From an uncultured Gammaproteobacteria bacterium (lineage in GTDB: Bacteria; Pseudomonadota; Gammaproteobacteria; Enterobacterales; Psychrobiaceae), in the NCBI GenBank assembly GCA_913060565.1, contig CAJXRU010000007.1, forward strand, positions 1 through 64,000: a stretch of DNA of 64,000 nt. The letters are read 5' to 3'. The translations under genes and the position numbers were made by a program. The notes beneath the pieces were generated by a model that saw only the letters and a program-made list of their open reading frames with translations, ran no database searches and had not been told where the DNA came from. Position 1 is the stretch's first letter, and each line of letters starts with the position of its first letter. Shown here one piece after another: positions 14,627-23,146 of the stretch.

Positions 14627-17221
14627 CTATACTGAGCCTTCCAAAAAATCCTGCGCAAAACGCTGCAATACACCACCAGCGCCATACACAGAAACTTCTT
14701 CCGCCGTATCTAAACGACACTTAGCATCGATAGTCACTTGCTCGCCATTTTTACGTGTCATTAACACTTGCAAGGCATTACCCGGTGCAGGACTGCCGAT
14801 AACATCAAAGGTTTCAGTGCCGTCGATGCTATACGTTTCACGCGTGTCACCGTTAGTAAACTCAAGTGGAAGCACACCCATACCAACTAAGTTAGTACGG
14901 TGAATACGCTCAAAGCCTTCGGCTAAAATCACTTCAACACCCGCTAAGCGAACGCCTTTAGCCGCCCAATCACGTGATGAGCCTTGGCCGTAATCAGCGC
15001 CAGCGACAATGATCAGTGGTTGTGCGCGATCCATATAGGTTTCAATCGCTTCCCACATACGTGATTCAACACCTTCAGGCTCAATACGCGCTAGTGAACC
15101 TTGCTTGATTTCGCCATTGTCATCACGGCACATTTCATTAAGCAATTTAGGATTTGCAAAGGTCGCACGTTGTGCGGTTAAGTGATCACCGCGATGCGTT
15201 GCATATGAGTTAAAATCAACCTCTGGTACGCCCATTTTATCTAGGTAAGCACCCGCGGCGCTCGCCAATTGGATAGCGTTTGATGGTGATAAATGATCGG
15301 TTGTAATGTTATCACCGAGTACCGCTAACGGACGCATTCCTTTCATGGTACGCTCGCCCGCTAATGCGCCTTCCCAATAAGGAGGACGGCGAATATAGGT
15401 GCTCATTTCACGCCAATCATATAGCGGTTTAATTTGCTCGCCCATTTCTACTTTAACGTTAAACATTGGCTCATAAATAGATTTAAACTGTTCCGGTTTA
15501 ACACTCGCAGTCACAATTGCATCTATTTCTTCATCCGTTGGCCAAATATCTTTAAGCGTAATTGAATTACCATCGCTATCGACGCCTAAAGCATCTTGTT
15601 CAATATCAAAACGCATGGTACCAGCGATTGCATAGGCAACAACAAGCGGCGGTGACGCTAAAAATGCTTGTTTCGCATGTGGATGGATACGACCATCAAA
15701 GTTACGATTACCTGATAATACGGCAGTTGAATACAGGTCACGATCGATAATTTCTTGCTGGATCTTAGGATCAAGCGCGCCGCTCATGCCATTACAGGTT
15801 GTACAAGCAAAACCAACAATGCCAAAGCCAAGCTGTTCAAGTTCTGGTAGTAGCCCTGAATCTTTTAGGTAAAGCTCTGCGACTTTTGAACCCGGAGCGA
15901 ATGACGACTTAACCCAAGGTTTACGGATAAGGCCTAACTCGTTTGCTTTGCGAGCTACTAGCCCTGCTGCAACCACGTTACGTGGATTAGACGTATTAGT
16001 ACAACTGGTTATCGCCGCGATGATAACAGCACCATCAGGCATTTCACCTTCGTTCTCCGTCCATTCTTTAGCGATGCCACGAGTGGCAAGATCGCTGGTT
16101 GGTAAGCGGCGATGTGGATTTGATGGACCAGCCATATTGCGACAAACAGACGAAAGGTCGAAAGTCAGTACACGTTCGTATTTTGCTTCTGTCAGGCTAT
16201 CTGCCCACAAACCTGTTTCTTTCGCGTATTGTTCAACTAAGGCAACTTGCTCTGGCTCACGGCCTGTTAGTTTTAAATAGTCGATTGTCTGCTCATCGAT
16301 ATAGAACATCCCTGCACTAGCGCCAAATTCTGGTGTCATGTTAGAGATTGTAGCGCGATCGCCAATTGTTAGACTCGCTGCACCTTCACCGTAGAACTCA
16401 AGGTATGATGAAACGACTTTTTGTTCACGTAAAAACTCAGTGATCGCTAACACGATATCAGTTGCCGTTATTCCTGGCTGGCGATTTCCAACAAGACGAA
16501 CGCCAATAATGTCTGGTAGGCGCATCATTGATGGACGCCCCAACATAACAGTTTCAGCTTCCAGACCACCAACACCCAATGCGATGACACCTAAAGCGTC
16601 TACGTGCGGGGTATGTGAATCGGTGCCAACACAGGTATCAGGGAAAGCAATGCCGTCACGGGCTTGAATCACTGGCGACATTTTCTCAAGGTTAATTTGA
16701 TGCATAATACCGTTGCCAGCTGGAATAACATCAATATTGTCAAAAGCGTCCTGACACCAGTTGATAAAATGGAATCTATCTTCGTTACGGCGATCTTCAA
16801 TAGCGCGGTTTTTATCAAACGCATCGCTTTCAAAGCCGCCATGCTCTACCGCCAAACTATGATCGATAATGAGTTGTGTCGGTACAATAGGATTAACTTT
16901 GGCAGGATCGCCGCCTTGTTCGCTGATAGCATCACGTAATCCGGCTAAATCAACTAGCGCCGTTTGACCTAAGATGTCATGACAAACCACACGTGCTGGA
17001 TACCATGGGAAATCAAGATCTTGTCTGCGATGTATAATTTGTTCCAGTGACGCCGTTAAATCGTCAGGATTACAACGACGAACAAGCTGCTCGGCTAAGA
17101 TGCGCGATGTGTATGGAAGTGTGGCATAAGCACCTGCTTGAATATCTTCGATAGCAGCGCGCGTGTCATAGTAATCTAACGATGTGCCAGATAATTTTTT
17201 ACGGTATTGAGTATTGTTCAT
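14627..17221 (-). CDS. acnD: Fe/S-dependent 2-methylisocitrate dehydratase (AcnD type)
   Basis: Aconitase-like enzyme that dehydrates 2-methylcitrate to 2-methylaconitate in propionate degradation and depends on PrpF for the following step. About 864 residues. Seen: the 4Fe-4S ligands in SCTNTSNP and GFACTTCNG, the substrate-binding GTDSHTPH segment, and the swivel domain near the C-terminus with GADYGQGSSRDWAAKG. I prefer the ATG at 17221 to the one at 17233 because GGAAACACTT stands directly before it and the protein then begins MNNTQYRK, as expected for the family. Third enzyme gene of the operon. Confidence 0.96.
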   Translation of the reverse strand: MNNTQYRKKLSGTSLDYYDTRAAIEDIQAGAYATLPYTSRILAEQLVRRCNPDDLTASLEQIIHRRQDLDFPWYPARVVCHDILGQTALVDLAGLRDAISEQGGDPAKVNPIVPTQLIIDHSLAVEHGGFESDAFDKNRAIEDRRNEDRFHFINWCQDAFDNIDVIPAGNGIMHQINLEKMSPVIQARDGIAFPDTCVGTDSHTPHVDALGVIALGVGGLEAETVMLGRPSMMRLPDIIGVRLVGNRQPGITATDIVLAITEFLREQKVVSSYLEFYGEGAASLTIGDRATISNMTPEFGASAGMFYIDEQTIDYLKLTGREPEQVALVEQYAKETGLWADSLTEAKYERVLTFDLSSVCRNMAGPSNPHRRLPTSDLATRGIAKEWTENEGEMPDGAVIIAAITSCTNTSNPRNVVAAGLVARKANELGLIRKPWVKSSFAPGSKVAELYLKDSGLLPELEQLGFGIVGFACTTCNGMSGALDPKIQQEIIDRDLYSTAVLSGNRNFDGRIHPHAKQAFLASPPLVVAYAIAGTMRFDIEQDALGVDSDGNSITLKDIWPTDEEIDAIVTASVKPEQFKSIYEPMFNVKVEMGEQIKPLYDWREMSTYIRRPPYWEGALAGERTMKGMRPLAVLGDNITTDHLSPSNAIQLASAAGAYLDKMGVPEVDFNSYATHRGDHLTAQRATFANPKLLNEMCRDDNGEIKQGSLARIEPEGVESRMWEAIETYMDRAQPLIIVAGADYGQGSSRDWAAKGVRLAGVEVILAEGFERIHRTNLVGMGVLPLEFTNGDTRETYSIDGTETFDVIGSPAPGNALQVLMTRKNGEQVTIDAKCRLDTAEEVSVYGAGGVLQRFAQDFLEGSV

Positions 17222-17302
17222 AAGTGTTTCCATGCATTTGCTTTGCGTTATTCCGAGGTTGTTTTCGATTAGCTCATAGCAAAAACGCTGTGAATATATC
17301 CC

Positions 17303-17371
17303 TCTTTTTCATCTTCGGCAACTGCTCCTGCGTTGCTCTACTGTAGCTATCCCTAGCTAAACTGAAAAAGA
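17303..17371. repeat. Palindromic intergenic element between prpC and acnD
   Basis: Outer arms TCTTTTTCA (17303-17311) and TGAAAAAGA (17363-17371) form a perfect 9-bp inverted repeat. Inside is a second palindrome, TAGCTA-TCCC-TAGCTA, next to a GC-richer tract. It looks like a short non-coding mobile or REP-type element inserted in the operon spacer; no second copy is present in the window to prove it. Confidence 0.45.
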
Positions 17372-17413
17372 CATTTTGCAATAAGCCAATCGCCACTACT
17401 CTTGATGACGCAA

Positions 17414-17443
17414 ATACCCTCAACACTTATTCACGGTGTTGAG
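17414..17443 (-). other. Strong hairpin just downstream of prpC
   Basis: CCCTCAACAC and GTGTTGAGGG form a perfect 10-bp stem around a 9-nt loop, starting 15 bases after the prpC stop on the transcribed strand. No T run follows it, so it is more likely an mRNA-stabilising or processing hairpin that separates prpBC from acnD-prpF than a terminator. Confidence 0.55.
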
Positions 17444-17457
17444 GGTGGGGGGTTGTT

Positions 17458-18582
17458 TTATCGCTCGCTAATCGGCTGAACTTTACGTGGTTCGCTGCCA
17501 GTGTAATCTGCGCTTGGGCGAATGATGCGGTTGTTTGAGCGTTGCTCAATCACATGCGCAGCCCAGCCAGTTAGGCGTGAACAAACGAAAATCGGCGTGA
17601 ATAGTTTTGTTGGAATACCCATGTAGTTGTACGTCGATGCATGGAAGAAATCGGCATTACAGAATAATTTCTTGGTGTCCCACATGAACTCTTCACAAGC
17701 AACAGAGATATCGTATAACGATGTATCGCCATTCTCTTGTGCTAGTTTTTCAGACCATTCTTTGATGATAACGTTACGTGGATCAGACGTGCGGTAAATC
17801 GCGTGTCCAAAGCCCATGATTTTTTCTTTACGCTCTAACATGCCAGCCATTTGCTCTTTGGCATCTTCAGGAGATGTAAAGCGCTCAATCATATCCATTG
17901 CCGCTTCGTTAGCACCACCGTGTAGTGGGCCACGTAATGTACCGATAGCGCCAGTAACACAAGAGAACATATCAGATAATGTTGATGCACAAACACGCGC
18001 GGTAAAGGTTGATGCGTTAAATTCATGCTCTGCGTATAAGATTAACGACACGTCCATTACACGGCGATGTTGCTCACTTGGCGTTGTACCATTTAATAAA
18101 CGTAAGAAGTGACCACCTAGTGAATCTTCATCTGTCACACAACTAATGTCTTCGCCGTCGTGGCTGAATTTGTACCAGTAACACATGATGGCAGGGAAGG
18201 CTGCAAGAAGGCGGTTCGCCGCACGATGTTGCTCGCTAAAGTCGTTTTCTGGCTCTAAGTTACCTAAGAATGAACAACCGGTGCGCATAACATCCATTGG
18301 ATGCGCATCTTGTGGGATGCGTTGAAGCACTTCTTTTAGCGCTTGTGGTAAATCACGCATTTCAAACAGTTCAGCTTTATAAGCTGCTAATTGCGCTGCA
18401 TTTGGCAACTCGCCATTAAACAGTAAGTAAGCAACTTCTTCAAAGGTTGCATTATCAGCAAGATCACTGACATCGTAACCACAGTAAGTTAACCCACTAC
18501 CGCTTTTACCAACAGTACATAACGCTGTTTCACCAGCACTTTGACCACGTAATCCTGCACCACTTAATTTCTTATCACTCAT
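17458..18582 (-). CDS. prpC: 2-methylcitrate synthase
   Basis: Condenses propionyl-CoA with oxaloacetate to 2-methylcitrate, the entry step of the methylcitrate cycle. Type I citrate synthase fold, 374 residues. Active-site residues are visible: His in RGPLHGGANEAAMD, His in MGFGHAIYRTSDPR, and the late Asp/Arg region. The length and the short N-terminus (MSDKKLSGAGLRGQ) match PrpC rather than GltA. AGGAG stands before the ATG. It follows prpB by 57 bases in the same operon. Confidence 0.96.
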   Translation of the reverse strand: MSDKKLSGAGLRGQSAGETALCTVGKSGSGLTYCGYDVSDLADNATFEEVAYLLFNGELPNAAQLAAYKAELFEMRDLPQALKEVLQRIPQDAHPMDVMRTGCSFLGNLEPENDFSEQHRAANRLLAAFPAIMCYWYKFSHDGEDISCVTDEDSLGGHFLRLLNGTTPSEQHRRVMDVSLILYAEHEFNASTFTARVCASTLSDMFSCVTGAIGTLRGPLHGGANEAAMDMIERFTSPEDAKEQMAGMLERKEKIMGFGHAIYRTSDPRNVIIKEWSEKLAQENGDTSLYDISVACEEFMWDTKKLFCNADFFHASTYNYMGIPTKLFTPIFVCSRLTGWAAHVIEQRSNNRIIRPSADYTGSEPRKVQPISER

Positions 18583-18639
18583 TGCCGTTCTCCTGACTTT
18601 CTTCCTAATTATTTAATATTGTTTTAATTCTCAAAATTG

Positions 18640-19521
18640 TTATTTGTTTTTGCCTTCAGCGAACAAGGAATCGAGTTTTTGCTCGTAATCGTGGTAACCA
18701 AGGTAATCATATAGATCCATACGTGTTTGCATCGTATCAACAACCGCTTTTTGATCCCCTTGCTCTAAAATGCTGGTGTACACCAACTCCGCCGCTTTGT
18801 TCATGGCGCGGAACGCTGATAATGGGTAAAGCACCATCGCAGCGCCCCACTCGCCTAGTTGCTCTTTATTCCACAGTTCTGTTTGACCAAACTCAGTAAT
18901 ATTCGCCAAAATTGGCACATCTAACGCTTCGCTAAACGCGCGGTAATGCTCTTCTGTTTTCACCGCCTCGGCGAAAATACCATCGGCACCAGCAGCAACA
19001 TAAGCTTTAGCACGTTCAATAGCTGCTTCTAACCCTTCTTGAGCAAATGAATCAGTACGCGCCATAATGAAGAAATCAGGATCAATGCGAGCATCAACAG
19101 CCGCTTTAATACGATCAACCATTTCTTCAGTCGACACGATTTCTTTGTTTGGACGATGACCACAACGCTTTTGTGCTACTTGGTCTTCCATATGAACGGC
19201 TGCTGCGCCTGCTTTTTCCATATCACGAACGGTTTTAGCAATGTTAAATGCACCGCCCCAACCCGTATCGATATCTACTAGCAATGGTAAATCACATGCC
19301 GAGGTAATACGTTGAACATCGACAATCACATCATTCAATGACGTCATCCCCAAATCAGGTAAACCATAAGAAGCGTTCGCAACACCGCCGCCTGATAAGT
19401 AAATGGCTTGATGACCAATTTGTTTTGCCATCATCGCCGAATACGCGTTAATAGTACCAACGATTTGTAATGGGCTATTTGCTGCTAATGCTTCTCTAAA
19501 TTTCTTGCCTGCGCTCATCAT
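18640..19521 (-). CDS. prpB: 2-methylisocitrate lyase
   Basis: Cleaves 2-methylisocitrate to pyruvate and succinate, completing propionyl-CoA oxidation. Isocitrate lyase superfamily TIM barrel, 293 residues. Seen: the active-site [11 protein letters not shown] motif (catalytic Cys and His) near residue 120, [12 protein letters not shown] with metal-binding Asp residues, and [15 protein letters not shown] lies five bases before the first of two adjacent ATG codons. First enzyme gene after the GntR regulator. Confidence 0.96.
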   Translation of the reverse strand: MMSAGKKFREALAANSPLQIVGTINAYSAMMAKQIGHQAIYLSGGGVANASYGLPDLGMTSLNDVIVDVQRITSACDLPLLVDIDTGWGGAFNIAKTVRDMEKAGAAAVHMEDQVAQKRCGHRPNKEIVSTEEMVDRIKAAVDARIDPDFFIMARTDSFAQEGLEAAIERAKAYVAAGADGIFAEAVKTEEHYRAFSEALDVPILANITEFGQTELWNKEQLGEWGAAMVLYPLSAFRAMNKAAELVYTSILEQGDQKAVVDTMQTRMDLYDYLGYHDYEQKLDSLFAEGKNK

Positions 19522-19583
19522 ATTTTCCTCTGCTTGTGGCTCATTTAATTTTGTTCAGTAACATCAAGTGTCACCATTAGTTA

Positions 19584-20237
19584 TTACAATTTAGTTTCAA
19601 TATTTTTCATTGAATAAGTGATGTGGCGGCGCATTAACATTTCAGCCAATTCTGCATCGCGATTAGCAATGGCGCGCACGACATGCTTGTGTTCATCAAA
19701 CGCTGTCGTTACACGAGGGCCAGCCATACCAAGTTGTACGCGATACATCCGTACCAGATGGTAAATGCCATCGATTAAAGTGCTAATTAGATGCTGATTT
19801 TTACTGCCAAGAATAATACGATAATGAAAATCCACATCCCCTGCTTCTTGATAATAAGACTCACCGCTTTCAACTTTTTTAGAATGGGAATCAAGTAATT
19901 GCTGTAAATCCGCAATTTCATCAGCTGACATATTCTTAGCCGCCAAACGTGCCCCCATGCCTTCAAGGGCTTCGCGTACTTGATACAACTCAATCAGTCC
20001 TTGCGGCGATAATGACACCACCCGCGCACCAACATTAGCTTTACGCTCAACTAAATTGGAAGCTTCAAGACGATTAATCGCTTCACGAATAACAGCACGG
20101 CTAACTTCGTACTTTGTCGACAATTGTGTTTCGCTAAGTTTAGAACCCGCCACAATATCCCCTTCAACGATGTCCTTTCGCAATTGAAAGAACGTTGTAT
20201 CGGCGGCGGTTACTGGCTGTTCGGTAAAAAATGTCAT
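19584..20237 (-). CDS. GntR-family (FCD) regulator of the methylcitrate operon
   Basis: About 217 residues. N-terminal winged helix-turn-helix (LSETQLSTKYEVSRAVIREAINRLEASNLV, residues about 37-65) and C-terminal all-helical FCD ligand domain with metal/ligand-binding Asp/His positions (DVDFHYRIILG, then FDEHKHVVRAI). As first gene of the operon it very likely represses it, relieved by a methylcitrate-pathway intermediate; this is the usual arrangement in Shewanella-like relatives, whereas enterobacteria use an NtrC-type PrpR. ATG 20237 is preferred to the upstream TTG. Paired TTGTCGACAA sites stand in its own promoter. Confidence 0.88.
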   Translation of the reverse strand: MTFFTEQPVTAADTTFFQLRKDIVEGDIVAGSKLSETQLSTKYEVSRAVIREAINRLEASNLVERKANVGARVVSLSPQGLIELYQVREALEGMGARLAAKNMSADEIADLQQLLDSHSKKVESGESYYQEAGDVDFHYRIILGSKNQHLISTLIDGIYHLVRMYRVQLGMAGPRVTTAFDEHKHVVRAIANRDAELAEMLMRRHITYSMKNIETKL

Positions 20238-20264
20238 GTTTAGCAAAAATGTCCATCACTTAAA

Positions 20265-20326
20265 GTGTCGACAATCTTGCTACTTTTTTTACATTTGGTC
20301 AACAAAAAAGCCTAGATTGTCGACAA
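20265..20326 (-). promoter_or_regulatory. Methylcitrate operon promoter with two GntR-type operators
   Basis: TTGTCGACAA, a perfect palindrome at 20317-20326, and GTGTCGACAA at 20265-20274 (one mismatch) lie 52 bp apart centre to centre, about five turns. Between them, on the minus strand, TTGACC (20297-20302) and CAAGAT (20274-20279) form a sigma-70-like -35/-10 pair with a 17-bp spacer. The right site is upstream of the -35 and the left overlaps the -10 and start region, a layout suited to repression by the adjacent GntR protein. Confidence 0.7.
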
Positions 20327-20404
20327 AAGGATAATAGAGAGTGGAAAGTTAGTGTTACGGATGAGGGAGTATTTAGAACAAACACTCCCTAAGGTGAAAG
20401 TGGA

Positions 20405-20737
20405 CTAAAAAATCAGAGAGCCTTTAATCTCATTATTTAGCTTTAGTAAACTCACAATAGGAGACGGCTCAAAAATATGTGCCTTAATTTGAGGTGGTGT
20501 TTTAACTTGGAATTTACTCCCTTCATATCGCTCTGGCCTCCATCTACATGTACACAGCACAATCCCCGTGAACTGCAAGCCAAAATCGAAAACATCATCA
20601 ACCGCAATAAAATTTTCAGCACGATACTGACCAACATGTTGCGCAGTCAGTTTAGAATCATCGACTAAAGCAGCCATGATGGCGATAGATAGAGCCGTAA
20701 TAACAACAGCCAACAATGAAGCAATTAATTTGTACAT
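20405..20737 (-). CDS. Small membrane-anchored hypothetical protein
   Basis: 110-residue frame with a strongly hydrophobic N-terminus (about residues 4-24, LIASLLAVVITALSIAIMAAL) that would act as a signal anchor, followed by a hydrophilic part containing a C-x-C pair (LCTCRWRPERYEG). No family is recognised. It sits alone between the GntR promoter and the zinc-ribbon protein cluster, on the same strand as both. It may be a genuine small exported protein or a decayed fragment. Confidence 0.45.
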   Translation of the reverse strand: MYKLIASLLAVVITALSIAIMAALVDDSKLTAQHVGQYRAENFIAVDDVFDFGLQFTGIVLCTCRWRPERYEGSKFQVKTPPQIKAHIFEPSPIVSLLKLNNEIKGSLIF

Positions 20738-20769
20738 AATAAACTTCCACCTAATTGATGTTACCTAGG

Positions 20770-20880
20770 CTAACTCAAGTCCTCGAAAAACGCTTGAGCA
20801 GTTTTGATTAGGGTAGAACGACGAAAATCATTGTGTATATCAACAAAGACATCTTTTGTAGTCATAATATCAATTCCCAT
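20770..20880 (-). CDS. Possible 36-residue small ORF or gene remnant
   Basis: ATG at 20880 to TAG at 20770. The frame stays open about 18 codons upstream of this ATG and the encoded stretch (MGIDIMTTKDVFVDIHNDF…) looks protein-like, with an alternating hydrophobic pattern. It could be the tail of a lost gene. No ribosome binding site, no recognised family; reported with low confidence. Confidence 0.2.
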   Translation of the reverse strand: MGIDIMTTKDVFVDIHNDFRRSTLIKTAQAFFEDLS

Positions 20881-20961
20881 CACTACATATAATGGTTTCT
20901 CTGCATGAAAACATATTACAGTTTTCACACTCTTTTAGATTTTCAATAATCTAGATAACAA

Positions 20962-21450
20962 TTAGAACAAAGGGACTTCTAAGTTTTTAATATTCAACTG
21001 CCAACTTGCTCCATTTACATCATTTAAGCTATCCACCATCAAGTATGACGCCGACTGAGGCTGAATAACCCAAGCTCTCTGATTTCCAGCTTCTACTTCT
21101 ACTATATTATTATCTTTGGTACTCACGAGTTCATAACTCAAGTTTTCCCATTTAACATCTGATGTATTTTCAATTTTGAATATTAATCGATTCCCTTGTA
21201 CATCAGGAATTTTAAGCATGTTTACTTGAGTCGTTTTAAAATCGTCTTGATAATTGCTAAATTCTGGCTCAAACCATCCCTTAAGGTAACCAACAAAAAG
21301 CACAAAAGGTAAAAAAGTGACCACCGTAGAAAATTGTATTTTTTTATACCACTTATGGTTTAAATCGCGTCGACAATAAGCACAAACCGTTGCTTTTTTA
21401 GGAACTTCACTTTGACAATGAGTACATAACTGTAAGTCCGACATTTTCAT
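20962..21450 (-). CDS. Zinc-ribbon membrane protein, paralogue C
   Basis: 162 residues: N-terminal zinc ribbon with two CxxC knuckles (CTHCQSEVPKKATVCAYC), a basic linker, one transmembrane helix (about residues 36-56), and a roughly 100-residue beta-rich domain outside the membrane. The C-terminal domain aligns by eye with the two upstream neighbours: F-x-N-Y-x-D-D-F, then F-K-I-E-N-T-S-D-V-K-W-x-x-L-S-Y-E-L, ending LNIKNL. Function unknown. Zinc ribbon in the cytoplasm and a sandwich domain in the periplasm suggest a membrane sensor or adaptor, but this is only inference. Confidence 0.7.
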   Translation of the reverse strand: MKMSDLQLCTHCQSEVPKKATVCAYCRRDLNHKWYKKIQFSTVVTFLPFVLFVGYLKGWFEPEFSNYQDDFKTTQVNMLKIPDVQGNRLIFKIENTSDVKWENLSYELVSTKDNNIVEVEAGNQRAWVIQPQSASYLMVDSLNDVNGASWQLNIKNLEVPLF

Positions 21451-21468
21451 ATAATTACGCCTATCATC

Positions 21469-21870
21469 TTAAATCCTAAATATTGATTTTTCTCTTAAAT
21501 TTCCGATCACTAACTCCGAATGAACATTGTCGCCAAGAACGGGGATTTCCACACTAATATTAGCTTCGCTATTGGCGTCAACTTTCCAACTCGGTTCAAC
21601 GCTATACTTCGAATAAATAACCTTACTGCCATCACGCACGATAATGGCAAAATGAAGGTAGTTCCAATCTAATTCGCTGGAATTCCTAATGCTATACACT
21701 TGCGTTTTTATTTGGCCAAAACTAGCCTTAGATTCTTGAATTAGCTGTGAACTAAACTGCGACTTATATTTTCGAAAATCTGTAGGAAACATACCTGCTA
21801 TATTCAGCATAGCGATCACTGTTACAGTTAAAAAAAACCACGCTATTGATTCTAATATCATTTTTTTCAT
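21469..21870 (-). CDS. Membrane protein, paralogue B (zinc ribbon missing)
   Basis: 133 residues: an N-terminal transmembrane helix (about residues 5-25) directly followed by the same roughly 100-residue beta-rich domain as in paralogues A and C (F-x-x-Y-x-x-Q-F, then Y-S-I-R-N-S-S-E-L-D-W-x-x-L, ending LVIGNL). It lacks the cytoplasmic zinc ribbon. ATG 21870 is chosen because AGGTGG lies eight bases upstream; the GTG at 21882 abuts the stop of the preceding gene. Same operon as A and C. Unknown function. Confidence 0.65.
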   Translation of the reverse strand: MKKMILESIAWFFLTVTVIAMLNIAGMFPTDFRKYKSQFSSQLIQESKASFGQIKTQVYSIRNSSELDWNYLHFAIIVRDGSKVIYSKYSVEPSWKVDANSEANISVEIPVLGDNVHSELVIGNLREKSIFRI

Positions 21871-21882
21871 TTCTGAATCCAC

Positions 21883-22371
21883 CTATCTCTTTTTAGACGT
21901 TAAATTCTTGATAGAAAGTTTCCAATCAGTAACCTGTGGTTTATTTTTGAGCCTGAGTGTTACATACCCTGTAGAATTCGCTGCTACTAGCCAACTATAA
22001 TATTCACCAGAACTAACAAATGAAACTTTGCCATCTTTCATACCGATAAGCTGATAACTCATATCTCGCCACATATACTCTGTGTCATTATCAACTTTAA
22101 AGACCACAATATAATCATTATTTGTCAGCGTTCTATCATTGACAAAAGAGGTTGTGAACTTGGATGTATACTCTTCAAAGTTTTCTTCAAAATTACCGAG
22201 TACATTTAACATGTAAAGAGCAATCATTCCTAAAGGAATTAGATATATCCACTCCCCAGATAATCGCCACCAAGATTTTTGCAATCTACAGCAATGCGAA
22301 CACCTCCAAGAGCTTTCTATAATTTCACTGCAACAATATTTACAATTTTTTTGGGGGTTTAGCGATGGCAT
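21883..22371 (-). CDS. Zinc-ribbon membrane protein, paralogue A
   Basis: About 162 residues: N-terminal zinc ribbon (CKYCCSEIIESSWRCSHCC, two CxxC knuckles), one transmembrane helix (about 43-62), and the shared beta-rich domain (F-E-E-Y-x-x-K-F-x-T, then F-K-V-D-N-D-T-E-Y-M-W-x-x-M-S-Y-Q-L, ending LSIKNL). First gene of the three-gene leftward set, divergent from the broken ECF sigma module. ATG 22371 is preferred to an upstream TTG. No family recognised beyond the generic zinc ribbon. Confidence 0.7.
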   Translation of the reverse strand: MPSLNPQKNCKYCCSEIIESSWRCSHCCRLQKSWWRLSGEWIYLIPLGMIALYMLNVLGNFEENFEEYTSKFTTSFVNDRTLTNNDYIVVFKVDNDTEYMWRDMSYQLIGMKDGKVSFVSSGEYYSWLVAANSTGYVTLRLKNKPQVTDWKLSIKNLTSKKR

Positions 22372-22746
22372 AACTAGATTCAATCTAATCAATAAATGCT
22401 AATGAACAAATATTCATGAGGGTTATAGGAGGGAGTCTTTTTTAGATGCATATCATGAATTCCTTTTATGATAATTAATATTGATTAGTGAGATTAAATG
22501 ATAGACGTCAGATTTACAAATAAAAATTATTTTCTATATGCTCAACTAACATTTACCGTGAATCACAAATCGACTTCAAACTCTCAGCAAATAACGTCGA
22601 TAAACTTCACTTTTTTTTGCTGTTACTTATTCGGCTCTCACTCTACTTCTTGAATAAAAATGTAATTTACGCAAAATTAAAAAAAAATGTAACCATTTAC
22701 GGCTCAAAGACGTCTAGCTATATAGTAATGAGAAAGGAATAAATAA
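22372..22746. other. Divergent regulatory region between the paralogue cluster and the ECF sigma module
   Basis: About 375 AT-rich bases without a gene. The only clear element is the ECF-type promoter reading right at 22688-22716. The promoter of the leftward cluster was not identified. Nothing else stands out. Confidence 0.5.
22688..22716 (+). promoter_or_regulatory. ECF-sigma-type promoter, probably autoregulatory
   Basis: TGTAACC (22688-22694), a 16-bp spacer, then CGTCTA from 22711. The AAC-containing -35 and CGTC-containing -10 with this spacing are typical of promoters read by ECF sigma factors, which usually control their own operon. It lies about 30 bp upstream of the sigma gene start. 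Confidence 0.6.
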
Positions 22747-23146
22747 GTGACATTGGATACGGAAATTATCAAAAGGATGCTAAATGGTGAAGATCAGGCA
22801 TTCGCACTTTTTGACATGGATAAAGCGAATAGCTTTCAATCAAACTATTTCTTGGATTAGAACGAATCATAAACCATTACTAGATACAGAAGAATTAACA
22901 CCAGAACAAACGTTGGAAAGTGAAAAAGAGTTGGCCGAGAAAATTGCTGTACACAATGATCTAACTAAATTATTAGGTGTACTCTCACCACATGCACGTT
23001 CAGTTTTATGGCTTTACGCTATTGAAGGTTATAGCCATCAAGAAATAGCAAAAATGCATGGAAAGTCAGTTAGCTATTCAAAAGTCATTGTCTCTCGGGC
23101 ACTCAATCTTATCAAAGCTAAAACAGAGAGCGTTAGTAATGCGTAA
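22747..23146 (+). pseudogene. ECF sigma-70 factor with internal deletion and frame change
   Basis: GTG 22747 has AAGGA nine bases upstream and begins a typical ECF N-terminus (MTLDTEIIKRMLNGEDQAFA). After LF near 22812 that frame becomes meaningless and stops at 22858. The +1 frame continues with a normal end of region 2 (TWIKRIAFNQTISWIR) and a full region 4 (LSPHARSVLWLYAIEGYSHQEIAKMHGKS). Roughly 45-60 residues of region 2, needed for core binding and -10 recognition, are absent at the junction near 22807-22816. A shortened product from ATG 22784 is possible but should not work as a sigma factor. Confidence 0.75.

Noticed and set aside
16099-16939. Several plus-strand frames inside acnD
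   Set aside because: Antisense to a well-conserved aconitase-family gene; no ribosome binding sites and no protein-like patterns.
20265-20326. Classical sigma-54/PrpR control of the methylcitrate operon
   Set aside because: No GG-N10-GC promoter and no NtrC-type gene; the adjacent regulator is GntR-type.
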